Positions 41,654 through 50,039 of a stretch of DNA of 64,000 bases are shown here, piece after piece. The notes under the pieces are model-generated. The model ran no database searches. It was not told the origin of the DNA and worked only from the letters and a program-made list of their open reading frames with translations. A program made the position numbers and the translations under genes. Numbering within the stretch: the stretch's first letter is position 1; each line of letters begins with the position of its first letter. This stretch comes from Pseudonocardia sp. C8 (GTDB lineage Bacteria; Actinomycetota; Actinomycetes; Mycobacteriales; Pseudonocardiaceae): NCBI RefSeq assembly GCF_014267175.1, contig NZ_JACMTR010000002.1, positions 4,489,501 through 4,553,500 on the forward strand. Direction: 5' to 3'.

Positions 41654-44203
41654 ATGGAGTGGCAACGGGTGGAGTACGTGGTGGGCCTCGACGAGGTCGG
41701 GCAGGGACAGGTCGCCGAGGTCGGCGGCAAGGCGGCCAACCTGGGTGAGCTGACCCGGCTCGACGGCATCCGGGTGCCACAGGGCTTCGTGGTGACGGTG
41801 GACGCGTTCCGGCGGGTCGTGGCCGGGGCGCGGCCGGTCGAGGTCGCGATCGGACGGTTGGCCGGCCTGGCGCCGGACGACCGCGCGGCGATCGGCACGG
41901 TGAGCGCCGGGATCCGCCGGGTGATCCACGAGCTCCCCCTTCCCGACGATCTCGTGGCGGCAATCGGCCGCCGGATCGCCCGGCTCGGCGGGCAGACGGC
42001 CTGCGCGGTCAGGTCCAGCGCGACCGCGGAGGACCTGCCGACCGCGTCCTTCGCAGGTCAGCAGGACTCCTATCTGGACGTCGTGGGGCCGGAGGCGATC
42101 CTCGAGCACGTCCGGCGGTGCTGGGCGTCGCTGTTCACCGAGCGGGCGGTGAGCTACCGGCTGCGCAACGGCGTCGACCACGGACACGTGCACATGGCCG
42201 TCGTCGTGCAGGAGATGGTGTTCCCGCAGGCGGCCGGGATCCTGTTCACGGCGGACCCGGTGACTTCGAACCGGAAGCTCGCCACCGTGGAGGCCGTCCG
42301 GGGCCTCGGCGACACGCTGGTCGCCGGGCGGGTGAACGGCGACACCTACACCGTGCGCGACGACGAGGTCGTCGCGAGGACGGTCGAGCCGCAGCAGCGT
42401 CCGGTGCTGACCGACGCGCAGGTCGTGCGCCTGGTCCGGCTCGGCCGCCGGGTCGAAGCGCACTTCGGCCGGCCCCAGGACATCGAATGGTGCCTGGCGG
42501 GCGAGGTCGTCCACATCGTGCAGAGCCGGCCGATCACCACGGTGTTCCCGGTCCCGGCGACCGGCGACGACGAGAACCACGTCTACATCTCCGTCGGTCA
42601 CCAGCAGATGATGACCGACCCGATGAAGCCCCTCGGCATCTCGCTCTGGCAGCTGACGACTCCCCTGCCGATGGCCGAGGCCGGTGGCCGGTTGTTCGTC
42701 GACGTCGCCGACGCCCTGGCGGCACCGGCGAGCCGCGCGCGCATCCTGGACGGCGCCGGACGGTCCGATCCGCTGATCGGGGACGCGCTGCGGACCCTCC
42801 TCGAACGCGGCGACGTCGTCCGGGCGCTCCCGGACGAGGGCCGCGCCGGTGCGGTGCCGGACAGCAGCCCGGAGCTGATCGAGGCCGATCCGGCGCTCGT
42901 CACCGAACTCGTCGATCACACCCGGGCGTCCCTCGCCGCCGTGGAACGGGGCATCCGCACCCGGTCCGGGCCGGAGCTGTTCGACTTCGTGCTGGCCGAC
43001 ATCGCGGAGCTGCGGCGGATCCTGTTCGACCGGCGCGGCCATCAGGTGATCACGACGGGGATGGAGGCGGCCTGGTGGCTCAACGACCACCTCCACGCGT
43101 GGCTCGGCGAGAAGAACGTGGCCGACACGCTCACCCGGTCCGTTCCGCACAACGTGACGTCGGAGATGGGGCTGGCCCTGCTGGACGTCGCGGACGTGAT
43201 CCGGCCGAACCCGGACGTCGTCGCGTTCCTGCAGGAGGTCGAACGCAGCGGGGCCGACGACTTCCTCGACGAGCTCGGGGCGGTCGCGGGCGGGCGCGAG
43301 GCGCGAGCCGCGCTGCGGAACTTCCTCGACCGGTACGGCATGCGCTGCGTCGGCGAGATCGACATCACGCGGCCACGCTGGAGCGAGCGGCCGGCCACGC
43401 TCGTCCCCACGGTCCTCGGCAACGTCCGGAACCACGAGCAGGGCGCCGGCAGGCGGCGCTTCGAGCAGGGACGGCAGCAGGCACTGGCGAAGGAACGGGA
43501 CGTGCTGCACCGCCTGCGGGCCCTCCCCGACGGGCGGCGGAAGGCCGAGGAGACCAGGCGGATGATCGACCGCGTCCGCACCTTCGCCGGGTACCGGGAG
43601 TACCCCAAGTACGGCATGATCTGCCGCTACTTCGTCTACAAGCGAGCGCTGCTGCGGGAGGCCGAACACCTCGTGCGGGCCGGCGTGCTGCGTGAGGCCG
43701 AGGACGCCTTCCACCTCCGCTTCGAGGAGTTCCGCGAGGCCGTGCGCACGCGCCGGGTGGACGACCGGCTGATCCGGGCCCGGAAGGACGAGTTCCGGGC
43801 GCACCGGGCGCTCACGCCACCCCGGGTGTTCACCTCGGACGGCGAGGTCGTCACGGGCACCTACCGTCGCGACGGCCTTCCGGCCGGGGCGCTGGCCGGC
43901 CTGGCCGTCTCCGCCGGCACCGTGGAAGGGCGGGCCCGGGTCGTCACCGACATCGCACGGGCCGACCTCGACGCCGGCGACGTCCTGGTCACCGCGTACA
44001 CCGACCCCAGCTGGACCCCGCTGTTCGTCGGGATCGCGGGACTGGTCACGGAGGTGGGCGGCCTGATGACCCACGGCGCGGTGATCGCGCGGGAGTACGG
44101 CCTGCCGGCCGTCGTCGGGGTGGAGGACGCGACCCGGCTGATCCGCGACGGGCAGCGCATCCGCGTGCACGGGACGGACGGGTACGTCGAGCTCCTGTCC
44201 TGA
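41654..44203 (+). CDS. rph: Rifamycin phosphotransferase-like PEP-utilising enzyme
   Basis: Dikinase-type enzyme of 849 residues, close to known RPH proteins (about 865). RPH uses ATP and water to phosphorylate rifamycin on a hydroxyl, giving AMP and phosphate. Domains: ATP-grasp residues 1-310 (EVGGKAANLGEL, CAVRSSATAEDLPTASFAGQQ, QDIEWCLAGEVVHIVQSRPIT), rifamycin-binding domain about 320-750, and the swivelling His domain with the catalytic His807 in GGLMTHGAVIAREYGLPAVVGV. The split order ATP-middle-His separates it from PEP synthase. Upstream 41560-41650 is an unusually A/T-rich pocket, but no RAE palindrome is seen. ATG at 41654 has a weak site; GTG at 41669 is an alternative. It borders the Calvin cluster. 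Confidence 0.85.
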   Translation: MEWQRVEYVVGLDEVGQGQVAEVGGKAANLGELTRLDGIRVPQGFVVTVDAFRRVVAGARPVEVAIGRLAGLAPDDRAAIGTVSAGIRRVIHELPLPDDLVAAIGRRIARLGGQTACAVRSSATAEDLPTASFAGQQDSYLDVVGPEAILEHVRRCWASLFTERAVSYRLRNGVDHGHVHMAVVVQEMVFPQAAGILFTADPVTSNRKLATVEAVRGLGDTLVAGRVNGDTYTVRDDEVVARTVEPQQRPVLTDAQVVRLVRLGRRVEAHFGRPQDIEWCLAGEVVHIVQSRPITTVFPVPATGDDENHVYISVGHQQMMTDPMKPLGISLWQLTTPLPMAEAGGRLFVDVADALAAPASRARILDGAGRSDPLIGDALRTLLERGDVVRALPDEGRAGAVPDSSPELIEADPALVTELVDHTRASLAAVERGIRTRSGPELFDFVLADIAELRRILFDRRGHQVITTGMEAAWWLNDHLHAWLGEKNVADTLTRSVPHNVTSEMGLALLDVADVIRPNPDVVAFLQEVERSGADDFLDELGAVAGGREARAALRNFLDRYGMRCVGEIDITRPRWSERPATLVPTVLGNVRNHEQGAGRRRFEQGRQQALAKERDVLHRLRALPDGRRKAEETRRMIDRVRTFAGYREYPKYGMICRYFVYKRALLREAEHLVRAGVLREAEDAFHLRFEEFREAVRTRRVDDRLIRARKDEFRAHRALTPPRVFTSDGEVVTGTYRRDGLPAGALAGLAVSAGTVEGRARVVTDIARADLDAGDVLVTAYTDPSWTPLFVGIAGLVTEVGGLMTHGAVIAREYGLPAVVGVEDATRLIRDGQRIRVHGTDGYVELLS

Positions 44204-44341
44204 CCTGCGGCGCCGCTCCGCGCCCGCTGATCGGTGCCATCGATCAGGTCATCGGCACAGCAGTGGGCTCGCGATCTTGTCGGCCCGGGGTGGCGTTCGC
44301 CACGATCTGGAGCACAGTCACACCGACGCAAGGAGGCGCCC

Positions 44342-45061
44342 GTGACGGCCGTTCCCGGTACCCACCTTTCCGGCCCGGCCGACGCTCGCCTCCCCACACC
44401 ACCCCCGGACGCTCCCATCAGGATCGTCGTGATCGACGACCACGAGATGGTCATCGCCGGCATCACGGCGATGCTGGAGCCGTACCACCAGCGGGTGGAG
44501 GTGGTCGCCACGTCCACGACGCCCGGGGACGCCGTCCCCCTCGTGACGGAGCTCCGGCCCGACCTGGTGCTCTGCGACGTCGACCCGCAGGAGCTGGCGG
44601 GGCCGGGCCTCTGCCGGACCCTGGCGGACCGGCTGCCCGGCTGCCGGGTCGTGCTGCTGACCGACCGCGAGGAGGAGCGCCACCTCTTCACCGCCCTGCG
44701 GGCCGGTGCTGCCGGCTACATCCTCAAGAGCGTCGGCGGAGCGGAGCTGGTGCGGTCGCTGGAGGTCGTGCACGCCGGGACCACCGTGATCGATCCGGTG
44801 CTGGCCGGCCGCACCCTGCGCAGGGCCGCCCAGCAGCTCAGCGACGAGTCCTGGCCGGGCATGCGGCAGGGACTGACCCACCGCGAGAGCGAGGTGCTGT
44901 CGATGACGGTGGCCGGGCTCTCCGCTCGTGGCGTCGCCAACCGGCTCGCGGTCGACGACCGCGCCGTCGGCGTCCATCTCCGTTCCATCTATCGCAAGCT
45001 CGACGTGGACGACCGGGCCGGAGCCGTCGCGGCGGCCCGACGCACCGGCATCCTGGTGTAA
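44342..45061 (+). CDS. NarL/LuxR-type response regulator, paralogue 1
   Basis: Two-domain transcription regulator, 239 residues. Receiver 25-145: acidic pair D32-D33 in VVIDDHEMVIAG, phospho-acceptor D79 in LVLCDV, and K129 in GYILKSVGG, so all phosphorylation residues are present. HTH at about 175-235: LTHRESEVLSMTVAGLSARGVANRL, then [19 protein letters not shown] 25-residue Pro/Ala tail precedes the receiver. GTG at 44342 with AAGGAGG five bases upstream fixes the start. It closely resembles the product of 54121-54789, sharing DDHEMVIAG and IYRKLDV. No histidine kinase is adjacent. Confidence 0.92.
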   Translation: MTAVPGTHLSGPADARLPTPPPDAPIRIVVIDDHEMVIAGITAMLEPYHQRVEVVATSTTPGDAVPLVTELRPDLVLCDVDPQELAGPGLCRTLADRLPGCRVVLLTDREEERHLFTALRAGAAGYILKSVGGAELVRSLEVVHAGTTVIDPVLAGRTLRRAAQQLSDESWPGMRQGLTHRESEVLSMTVAGLSARGVANRLAVDDRAVGVHLRSIYRKLDVDDRAGAVAAARRTGILV

Positions 45062-45111
45062 CGCCGGGTGAGCGACCGGCACGTATGGTCCAGTCGTCCT
45101 CCCCCACTCGC

Positions 45112-45130
45112 TCCCCACCCGGGGGGATGA
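45112..45130 (+). promoter_or_regulatory. Motif A: TCCCCACCCGGGGGGATGA
   Basis: A 19-base element upstream of the transporter gene, 16 of 19 identical to one on the minus strand upstream of fbp (49098-49116). Its core is a C-run/G-run dyad followed by ATGA. A binding site for a regulator shared by the two genes is possible. Confidence 0.4.
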
Positions 45131-45142
45131 ACTCACCACCGA

Positions 45143-45153
45143 AAAGGGTGAGG
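45143..45153 (+). promoter_or_regulatory. Motif B: AAAGGGTGAGG
   Basis: Exact 11-base match to 53001-53011 upstream of fba. Here CTCACC lies ten bases before GGTGAG, making a small dyad (45132-45152). Together with motif A it marks the transporter's upstream region. Confidence 0.4.
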
Positions 45154-45282
45154 CTGCAGCCCGGGCAGGCCGGGAACCGTCGGCGAGCACAGCCGGCGTC
45201 GCGACGCTCTATCCTGCCCGTTCCGTACCGGTCGTCCACCCGCCGCGAGGCGGAAGGCCGGATCCCATCAGGAGGTCGTGCA

Positions 45283-46659
45283 ATGACTGCAGGATTCCTG
45301 GAACGGCGGCGGATCGTCGCCCGACCGGGCTGGAGCCGGTGGTTGGTTCCCCCGGCTGCGCTGTCGATCCACCTCGCGATCGGACAGGCCTACGCGTGGA
45401 GCGTGTTCAAGTCCCCGCTCGAGGCGGGCCTGGGCATCTCGGGCGTGGCCAGCGCGCTGCCCTTCACCCTCGGCATCATCATGCTGGGCCTGTCCGCCGC
45501 CGTGTTCGGCACCAAGGTGGACACCAACGGCCCGCGGTGGGCGATGGTGGTCGCCACGTCCTGCTTCGTGTCCGGGTTCCTCATCTCGTCGCTCGGCCTG
45601 TACCTGGGCCAGTACTGGATGGTGGTGCTCGGCTACGGGGTCATCGGCGGGATCGGGCTGGGCGTCGGCTACATCTCGCCGGTCTCCACGCTCATGAAGT
45701 GGTTCCCGGACCGGCCCGGCCTGGCCACCGGCATCGCCATCATGGGATTCGGCGGCGGCGCGCTCATCGCCTCCCCGCTCACGGCGGCTCTGCTGTCCGC
45801 CTTCGGTGCGACCGGCCCGGAGCCGGCCGTCAACGGCATCGCCACGACGTTCCTCGTCATGGGACTGATCTACGCGGTGTTCATGTCCGTGGGCTGGCTG
45901 CTGATCCGGGTGCCCGCCGACGACTGGCAGCCCCCGGGCTGGAGCCCCGAGCACGCCGCCATCCACGGCCCGACCACGAAGGGCCAGGTGTCGGCGGCCA
46001 ACGCCATCAAGACACCGCAGTTCTGGCTGCTCTGGGTGGTCCTGACCTTCAACGTCACCGCGGGCATCGGCATCCTGGAGCGTGCGGCGCCGATCTACAA
46101 GGACTTCTTCCCGGAGGCCACCACACCGACCGCGCTGGCCGCGGCGGCCGCCGGGTTCGTCGCGATGCTGTCGCTGGCCAACTCGCTCGGCCGGATCCTG
46201 TGGTCGACGACCTCGGACTGGGCCGGGCGCAAGAACATGTACCGGATGTACCTGGGTGTCGGGGCGCTGCTCTACCTGACGGTCACGTTCACGACGAACA
46301 GCAACAAGGTCGTCTTCCTGATCTGCTGCATCCTGATCCTCTCGTTCTACGGCGCCGGATTCGCGACCGTGCCCGCCTACCTGCGTGACCTGTTCGGCAC
46401 CTACCAGGTCGGCGCCATCCACGGGCGGCTGCTCACGGCCTGGTCCACCGCGGGCGTGCTGGGTCCGGTCATCGTGAACGCGGTCGCCGACGCCCAGATC
46501 GCGCAGGGCGTCCAGGGGCCCGACCGCTACACGACCGCCTTCTACATCATGATCGGGCTGCTGGCGGTCGGCTTCGTCTGCAACGAGCTGATCCGGCCGG
46601 TCCACCCCCGCTTCCACCAGCCCGAGGACACCAGCACACCCGCGGAGGCACGCGCATGA
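45283..46659 (+). CDS. OFA-family MFS transporter (oxalate/formate antiporter type)
   Basis: Major facilitator of the OFA subfamily, 458 residues, 12 transmembrane helices. Characteristic segments: PPAALSIHLAIGQAYAWSVF in helix 1, GLGVGYISPVSTLMKWFPDRPG after helix 4, and SNSLGRI-like ANSLGRILWSTTSDWAGR in the second half. The family exchanges small carboxylates such as oxalate, formate or lactate. ATG at 45283 with AGGAGG upstream. Its last codon overlaps the start of a 44-residue membrane protein (ATGA). A transporter for a one- or two-carbon acid beside the Calvin cluster is suggestive. Confidence 0.88.
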   Translation: MTAGFLERRRIVARPGWSRWLVPPAALSIHLAIGQAYAWSVFKSPLEAGLGISGVASALPFTLGIIMLGLSAAVFGTKVDTNGPRWAMVVATSCFVSGFLISSLGLYLGQYWMVVLGYGVIGGIGLGVGYISPVSTLMKWFPDRPGLATGIAIMGFGGGALIASPLTAALLSAFGATGPEPAVNGIATTFLVMGLIYAVFMSVGWLLIRVPADDWQPPGWSPEHAAIHGPTTKGQVSAANAIKTPQFWLLWVVLTFNVTAGIGILERAAPIYKDFFPEATTPTALAAAAAGFVAMLSLANSLGRILWSTTSDWAGRKNMYRMYLGVGALLYLTVTFTTNSNKVVFLICCILILSFYGAGFATVPAYLRDLFGTYQVGAIHGRLLTAWSTAGVLGPVIVNAVADAQIAQGVQGPDRYTTAFYIMIGLLAVGFVCNELIRPVHPRFHQPEDTSTPAEARA

Positions 46660-46790
46660 GCGAGCAGGTCCACGCCCGTCAGGGCAACATCCACCCGGTC
46701 ATGGCCGCGCTGGCATGGCTGTGGGTGCTCGTGCCGTTCGGCTACGGGCTGCAGCAGCTGCTCATGAAGATCCCGGCGCTGTTCGGCTGA
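46656..46790 (+). CDS. 44-residue single-helix membrane protein, transporter companion
   Basis: Starts on the ATGA overlapping the MFS stop and ends at the TGA at 46788-46790. One hydrophobic helix (MAALAWLWVLVPFGYGLQQLL) between a His- and Gln-containing N-terminus (ARQGNIHPV) and a short MKIPALFG end. Small proteins of this type co-encoded with OFA-like transporters have been called small subunits; I recognise the pattern, not a proven function. The overlap and lack of another gene before the terminator make it a real coding unit despite its size. Confidence 0.75.
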   Translation: MSEQVHARQGNIHPVMAALAWLWVLVPFGYGLQQLLMKIPALFG

Positions 46791-46825
46791 GGCCGGCTGC
46801 CACCCACGACACCACCCCAGCACGA

Positions 46826-46861
46826 ACGAGGCGGTGAGCCCGACCGGGCTCACCGCCTCGT
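46826..46861 (+). terminator. Terminator of the transporter unit
   Basis: Perfect 16-base arms (46826-46841 and 46846-46861) with loop GACC, 36 bases after the small protein gene. Stem contains GGCGGTGAGCCC. Confidence 0.8.
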
Positions 46862-46945
46862 GGCGTGCGGGGCGGGGCGGGGTCGTGGGCCGGCGTGAGG
46901 AGCGAACGACCCTGCACGAAGCACGAAACGCCCCCTGCACGAACG

Positions 46946-46980
46946 AACGGCCCCGCCCGGTGATACCGGGCGGGGCCGTT
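46946..46980 (-). terminator. Terminator of the cbb operon (after prk)
   Basis: Perfect 15-base arms AACGGCCCCGCCCGG (46946-46960) and complement (46966-46980) with loop TGATA, 22 bases past the prk stop. Back to back with the transporter terminator, it separates the two converging units. Confidence 0.85.
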
Positions 46981-47002
46981 GCGCGGGGAGGGACGCTCTG
47001 TC

Positions 47003-47884
47003 TCAGCCCACCGAGGCGGCCCGCTTCCGCTCCATCAGCCGCATGATCATCGGCGTGAAGATGAGCTGCATGGCGAGGTCCATCTTCCCGCCCGGGCAGA
47101 CGATCGTGTTGGGACGCGACATGAACGAGTCGTGCAGCATCGACAGCAGGTACGGGAAGTCGATCCCGTGCGGGTCGCGGAACCGGATGATCAGCATCGA
47201 CTCGTCCGCGGTCGGGATGGTGCGCGCGATGAACGGGTTCGACGTGTCGACCACGGGCACCCGCTGGAAGTTCACGTCGGTGTGCGTGAACTGCGGGCAC
47301 ATGTAGTTCACGTAGTCCGGCATCCGGCGCAGTATCGTCTCGGTCACCGCCTCCGTGCTGTACCCGCGGGACGCCTTGTCCCGGTGCAGCTTCTGGATCC
47401 ACTCGAGGTTGATCACCGGGACGACGCCGATCTTGAGATCGGGATGCCGGGCGATGTCGACGCCGTCGGTCACGACGGCGCCGTGCAGGCCCTCGTAGAA
47501 GAGCAGGTCCGTGTCGGGCGGCAGGCTCTCCCAGGGCGTGAACGTCCCGGGCTCCTGCCCGTACGGCGCCGCTTCCACGTCGTCGTGCAGGTACTTGCGC
47601 ACCTTGCCCGTGCCCGTCTCGCCGTAGGTGCGGAAGAGCTCCTCGAGCTGGTCGAAGAGGTTCGCCTCCGCGCCGAAATGGCTGAAGGCGTGGTCACCGC
47701 GGTCGTGCGCGTCGCGCATGGCCGCCTTCATCTCGGCACGGTCGTACCGGTGGAAGCTGTCGCCCTCGACGAACGCGGCGTCGACCCCCTCCCGCCGGAA
47801 GATCTGCTTGAACGTGCGCATCACCGACGTCGTGCCGGCGCCGGACGATCCGGTCACCGACACGATCGGGTACCTGCGTGACAT
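47003..47884 (-). CDS. prk: Phosphoribulokinase, bacterial class I
   Basis: Makes ribulose 1,5-bisphosphate from ribulose 5-phosphate and ATP, the step that feeds RuBisCO. 293 residues, the proteobacterial octameric class. P-loop VTGSSGAGTTSV (residues 10-21), FVEGDSFHRYDRAEM with the catalytic Asp, and FYEGLHGAVV. Last gene of the leftward run, 27 bases after fbp and followed by a strong terminator. Confidence 0.96.
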   Translation of the reverse strand: MSRRYPIVSVTGSSGAGTTSVMRTFKQIFRREGVDAAFVEGDSFHRYDRAEMKAAMRDAHDRGDHAFSHFGAEANLFDQLEELFRTYGETGTGKVRKYLHDDVEAAPYGQEPGTFTPWESLPPDTDLLFYEGLHGAVVTDGVDIARHPDLKIGVVPVINLEWIQKLHRDKASRGYSTEAVTETILRRMPDYVNYMCPQFTHTDVNFQRVPVVDTSNPFIARTIPTADESMLIIRFRDPHGIDFPYLLSMLHDSFMSRPNTIVCPGGKMDLAMQLIFTPMIMRLMERKRAASVG

Positions 47885-47911
47885 GCTCCAACCTCCTTGT
47901 CGTGTCGCTGC

Positions 47912-48985
47912 TCAGCCGCCCGCCACCCGGAACAGGCCACGCTCCCCGTAGAGCGGGGAGTCGTAGGGGTGGTCGTTGTGCTCGCGGTGGTACCGGTCGA
48001 TCAGCGCGACCTCGTCGGCCGACCCGAAGATGAACGGCACGCGCTGGTGCAGGCCGGTCGGGGCGACGTCGAGGATCCGCTCCCGCCCCGTGCTCGCCGC
48101 GCCGCCGGCCTGCTCGATGAGGAACGCGACCGGGTTGGCCTCGTAGAGCAGCCGCAGCCGGCCCGGCTTGGCCGGGTCCTTCGTGTCGCGCGGGTAGAGG
48201 AACACCCCGCCCCGGGTCAGGATCCGGTGCGTCTCGGCCACGAGCGAGGCGATCCACCGCATGTTGAAGTCGCGGTGCCGCGGCCCGGACCGGCCGGCGA
48301 GGCACTCGTCGACGTAGCGGCGGACCGCGGGCTCCCAGAACCTGCGGTTCGAGGAGTTGATCGCGTACTCGCCGGTCTCCCGGGGCACCTGGATCGACTC
48401 CCGGGTGAGGATGAACTCGCCCAGGGCCGGGTCGAGGGTGAACGCGTGCACCCCGCGCCCGGTGGTGAGCACCAGCATCGTCGCCGGCCCGTACAGCGCG
48501 TAGCCCGCGCAGACCTGCTCCGTGCCGGGCTGCAGGTAGTCCTCGGCCGTCGCGTCCTTCCCCGGCTCGGGGGCGCGCAGCACGGAGAAGATGCTGCCGA
48601 CGGAGACGTTCACGTCGATGTTCGACGACCCGTCCAGCGGGTCGAAGACCAGCAGGTACTTGCCGCGCCCGTACTCGGCGGGGAGCACGTAGGGCTCCTC
48701 GAGCTCCTCCGAGACGGCGCCGGCGAGCCGGCCGCCGCGCTCGGTCAGCCGGAGGAACAGCTCGTTGGCGAGGATGTCCAGCTTGTACTGGACCTCGCCC
48801 TGGACGTTCGTGTGGTCGCTGCGGCCCAGCCCGTCGCGGAGCGCGCCGAGCGCCACCCGGTTGGCGACCGCCTTGCAGGCCACCGCCACGTCCAGGACGA
48901 CCGAGTTGAGATCACCGCCGGCATCGGGATGGTGACGCCGCTCCTCGATGAGGAACTGCGCGAGGGTCGTGTGGTCGGCGAGCAT
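47912..48985 (-). CDS. fbp: Fructose-1,6-bisphosphatase class I
   Basis: Hydrolyses fructose 1,6-bisphosphate (and in Calvin clusters often sedoheptulose 1,7-bisphosphate). 357 residues. Metal-binding core FDPLDGSSNIDVNVSVGSIFS; substrate loops ALYGPATMLVLTTGRGVHAF and YPRDTKDPAKPGRLRLLYEANPVAFLIEQAGG with the catalytic Glu region intact. 150 bases separate it from cbbR, the longest gap in the run, and that gap holds motif A, so fbp-prk may have their own promoter. AGGGAAG is near the ATG. Confidence 0.96.
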   Translation of the reverse strand: MLADHTTLAQFLIEERRHHPDAGGDLNSVVLDVAVACKAVANRVALGALRDGLGRSDHTNVQGEVQYKLDILANELFLRLTERGGRLAGAVSEELEEPYVLPAEYGRGKYLLVFDPLDGSSNIDVNVSVGSIFSVLRAPEPGKDATAEDYLQPGTEQVCAGYALYGPATMLVLTTGRGVHAFTLDPALGEFILTRESIQVPRETGEYAINSSNRRFWEPAVRRYVDECLAGRSGPRHRDFNMRWIASLVAETHRILTRGGVFLYPRDTKDPAKPGRLRLLYEANPVAFLIEQAGGAASTGRERILDVAPTGLHQRVPFIFGSADEVALIDRYHREHNDHPYDSPLYGERGLFRVAGG

Positions 48986-49097
48986 GGTCTTCCCTCCTCG
49001 GTGGGGCGGATCCGCCGGCCCCGGCGGTACCCACCGGCCGGCGACCGCCCGGAACCGCGACGGCCGGTTCCGAGCCTGTCCCGCCGGGCCGCGCCGG

Positions 49098-49116
49098 TCA
49101 TCCCCCTGCGTGGGGG
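49098..49116 (-). promoter_or_regulatory. Motif A upstream of fbp
   Basis: On the minus strand CCCCCACGCAGGGGGATGA, 16 of 19 identical to 45112-45130. It lies about 115-130 bases upstream of the fbp start, in the only sizeable gap of the leftward run. Confidence 0.4.
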
Positions 49117-49135
49117 TCGGCCGGGGGGTGTGGCG

Positions 49136-50020
49136 TCAGGACCCGCTCCCCGACCACCCGAGCTCGGGTGCGGCGAGCACGTGCTCGATCAGCAGCCGGG
49201 TCGACGACGTCGGCCGCGGCTGGCTCACCAGGTGCCACGGCCGGTCGAGCGGGACCCCGGGGACCGGCAGCTCGACCAGCGCACCCGAGGCCAGCTCCCG
49301 GCGGACGGCCTCCCGGGAGACGAGCGTGATGCCGAGCCCCGCGACGGCGGCGGCGATGACGGCACCGTTGGACCCCAGCGTCATCTGCGGGGGTGCGACG
49401 TCCAGGGTCTCCAGGAGGGCGGTGCAGGTGGCCCGCATCCCGGACGCCGGCTCGCGGAGCAGCCAGGTGACCCGTGCGGGGTCGAACCCGGCACGTTCGT
49501 CGGGGTTGCCGACCACGATCAGGTCGTTCGGGCGGACGGCCTGCGCCCTGGCCGCGTACAGGTCCTGGGGCGGCCGCCCGGCCACCACCAGGTCCACCTC
49601 GTGCCGCGCCAGCATGGGCCAGACCAGCCCGCGGGGCGCCACCTCCAGGTGCAGCACCACACCGGGATGCTTGGCCCGGAACGAGGTCAGCATGCCGGGG
49701 ATGAGGAACTCGCCCGCGGTGGTGACGGCGCCGATCCGGACCGCGCCGTGCTCGGGGTCCGCCTCCGTGCGGGCCGCCAGCACGGCCTCGTCGTGCAGGC
49801 CGAGGATGCGGCGGGCGTACTCGGCGTAGCGCTCCCCGGCCGGGGTCAGCCGGACCCCGCGACCCTGCCGGGTCACGAGCGGCGTGCCGACCTCGGCGGC
49901 CAGGATGCCGACGGCCGACGAGACCGACGACTCGGTGACGACCAGGCGTTCGGCCGCGCGGCGGACCGAGCCGGTGTCAGCCAGCTCGACCAGCGCGCGC
50001 AACCTGGCGTTGGTCGTCAC
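49136..50020 (-). CDS. cbbR: LysR-type regulator within the Calvin operon (CbbR role)
   Basis: 294 residues. N-terminal winged HTH (RLRALVELADTGSVRRAAER, LVVTESSVSSAVGIL), then a two-lobed effector domain (GAVRIGAVTTAGEFLIPGML, GMRATCTALLETLD). The CbbR name comes from position; LysR sequences alone do not prove it. It is encoded in the same direction as, and inside, cbbL-cbbS-cbbX-cbbR-fbp-prk, 19 bases after cbbX, whereas CbbR genes are usually divergent from the operon. GTG start at 50018-50020. Confidence 0.85.
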   Translation of the reverse strand: MTTNARLRALVELADTGSVRRAAERLVVTESSVSSAVGILAAEVGTPLVTRQGRGVRLTPAGERYAEYARRILGLHDEAVLAARTEADPEHGAVRIGAVTTAGEFLIPGMLTSFRAKHPGVVLHLEVAPRGLVWPMLARHEVDLVVAGRPPQDLYAARAQAVRPNDLIVVGNPDERAGFDPARVTWLLREPASGMRATCTALLETLDVAPPQMTLGSNGAVIAAAVAGLGITLVSREAVRRELASGALVELPVPGVPLDRPWHLVSQPRPTSSTRLLIEHVLAAPELGWSGSGS

Positions 50021-50039
50021 CTCGTCGTCGGTCCTCTCG

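Noticed and set aside
37641..41655. Integrated element at tRNA-Arg
   Set aside because: No integrase gene and no second copy of the tRNA 3' end found downstream within the window.
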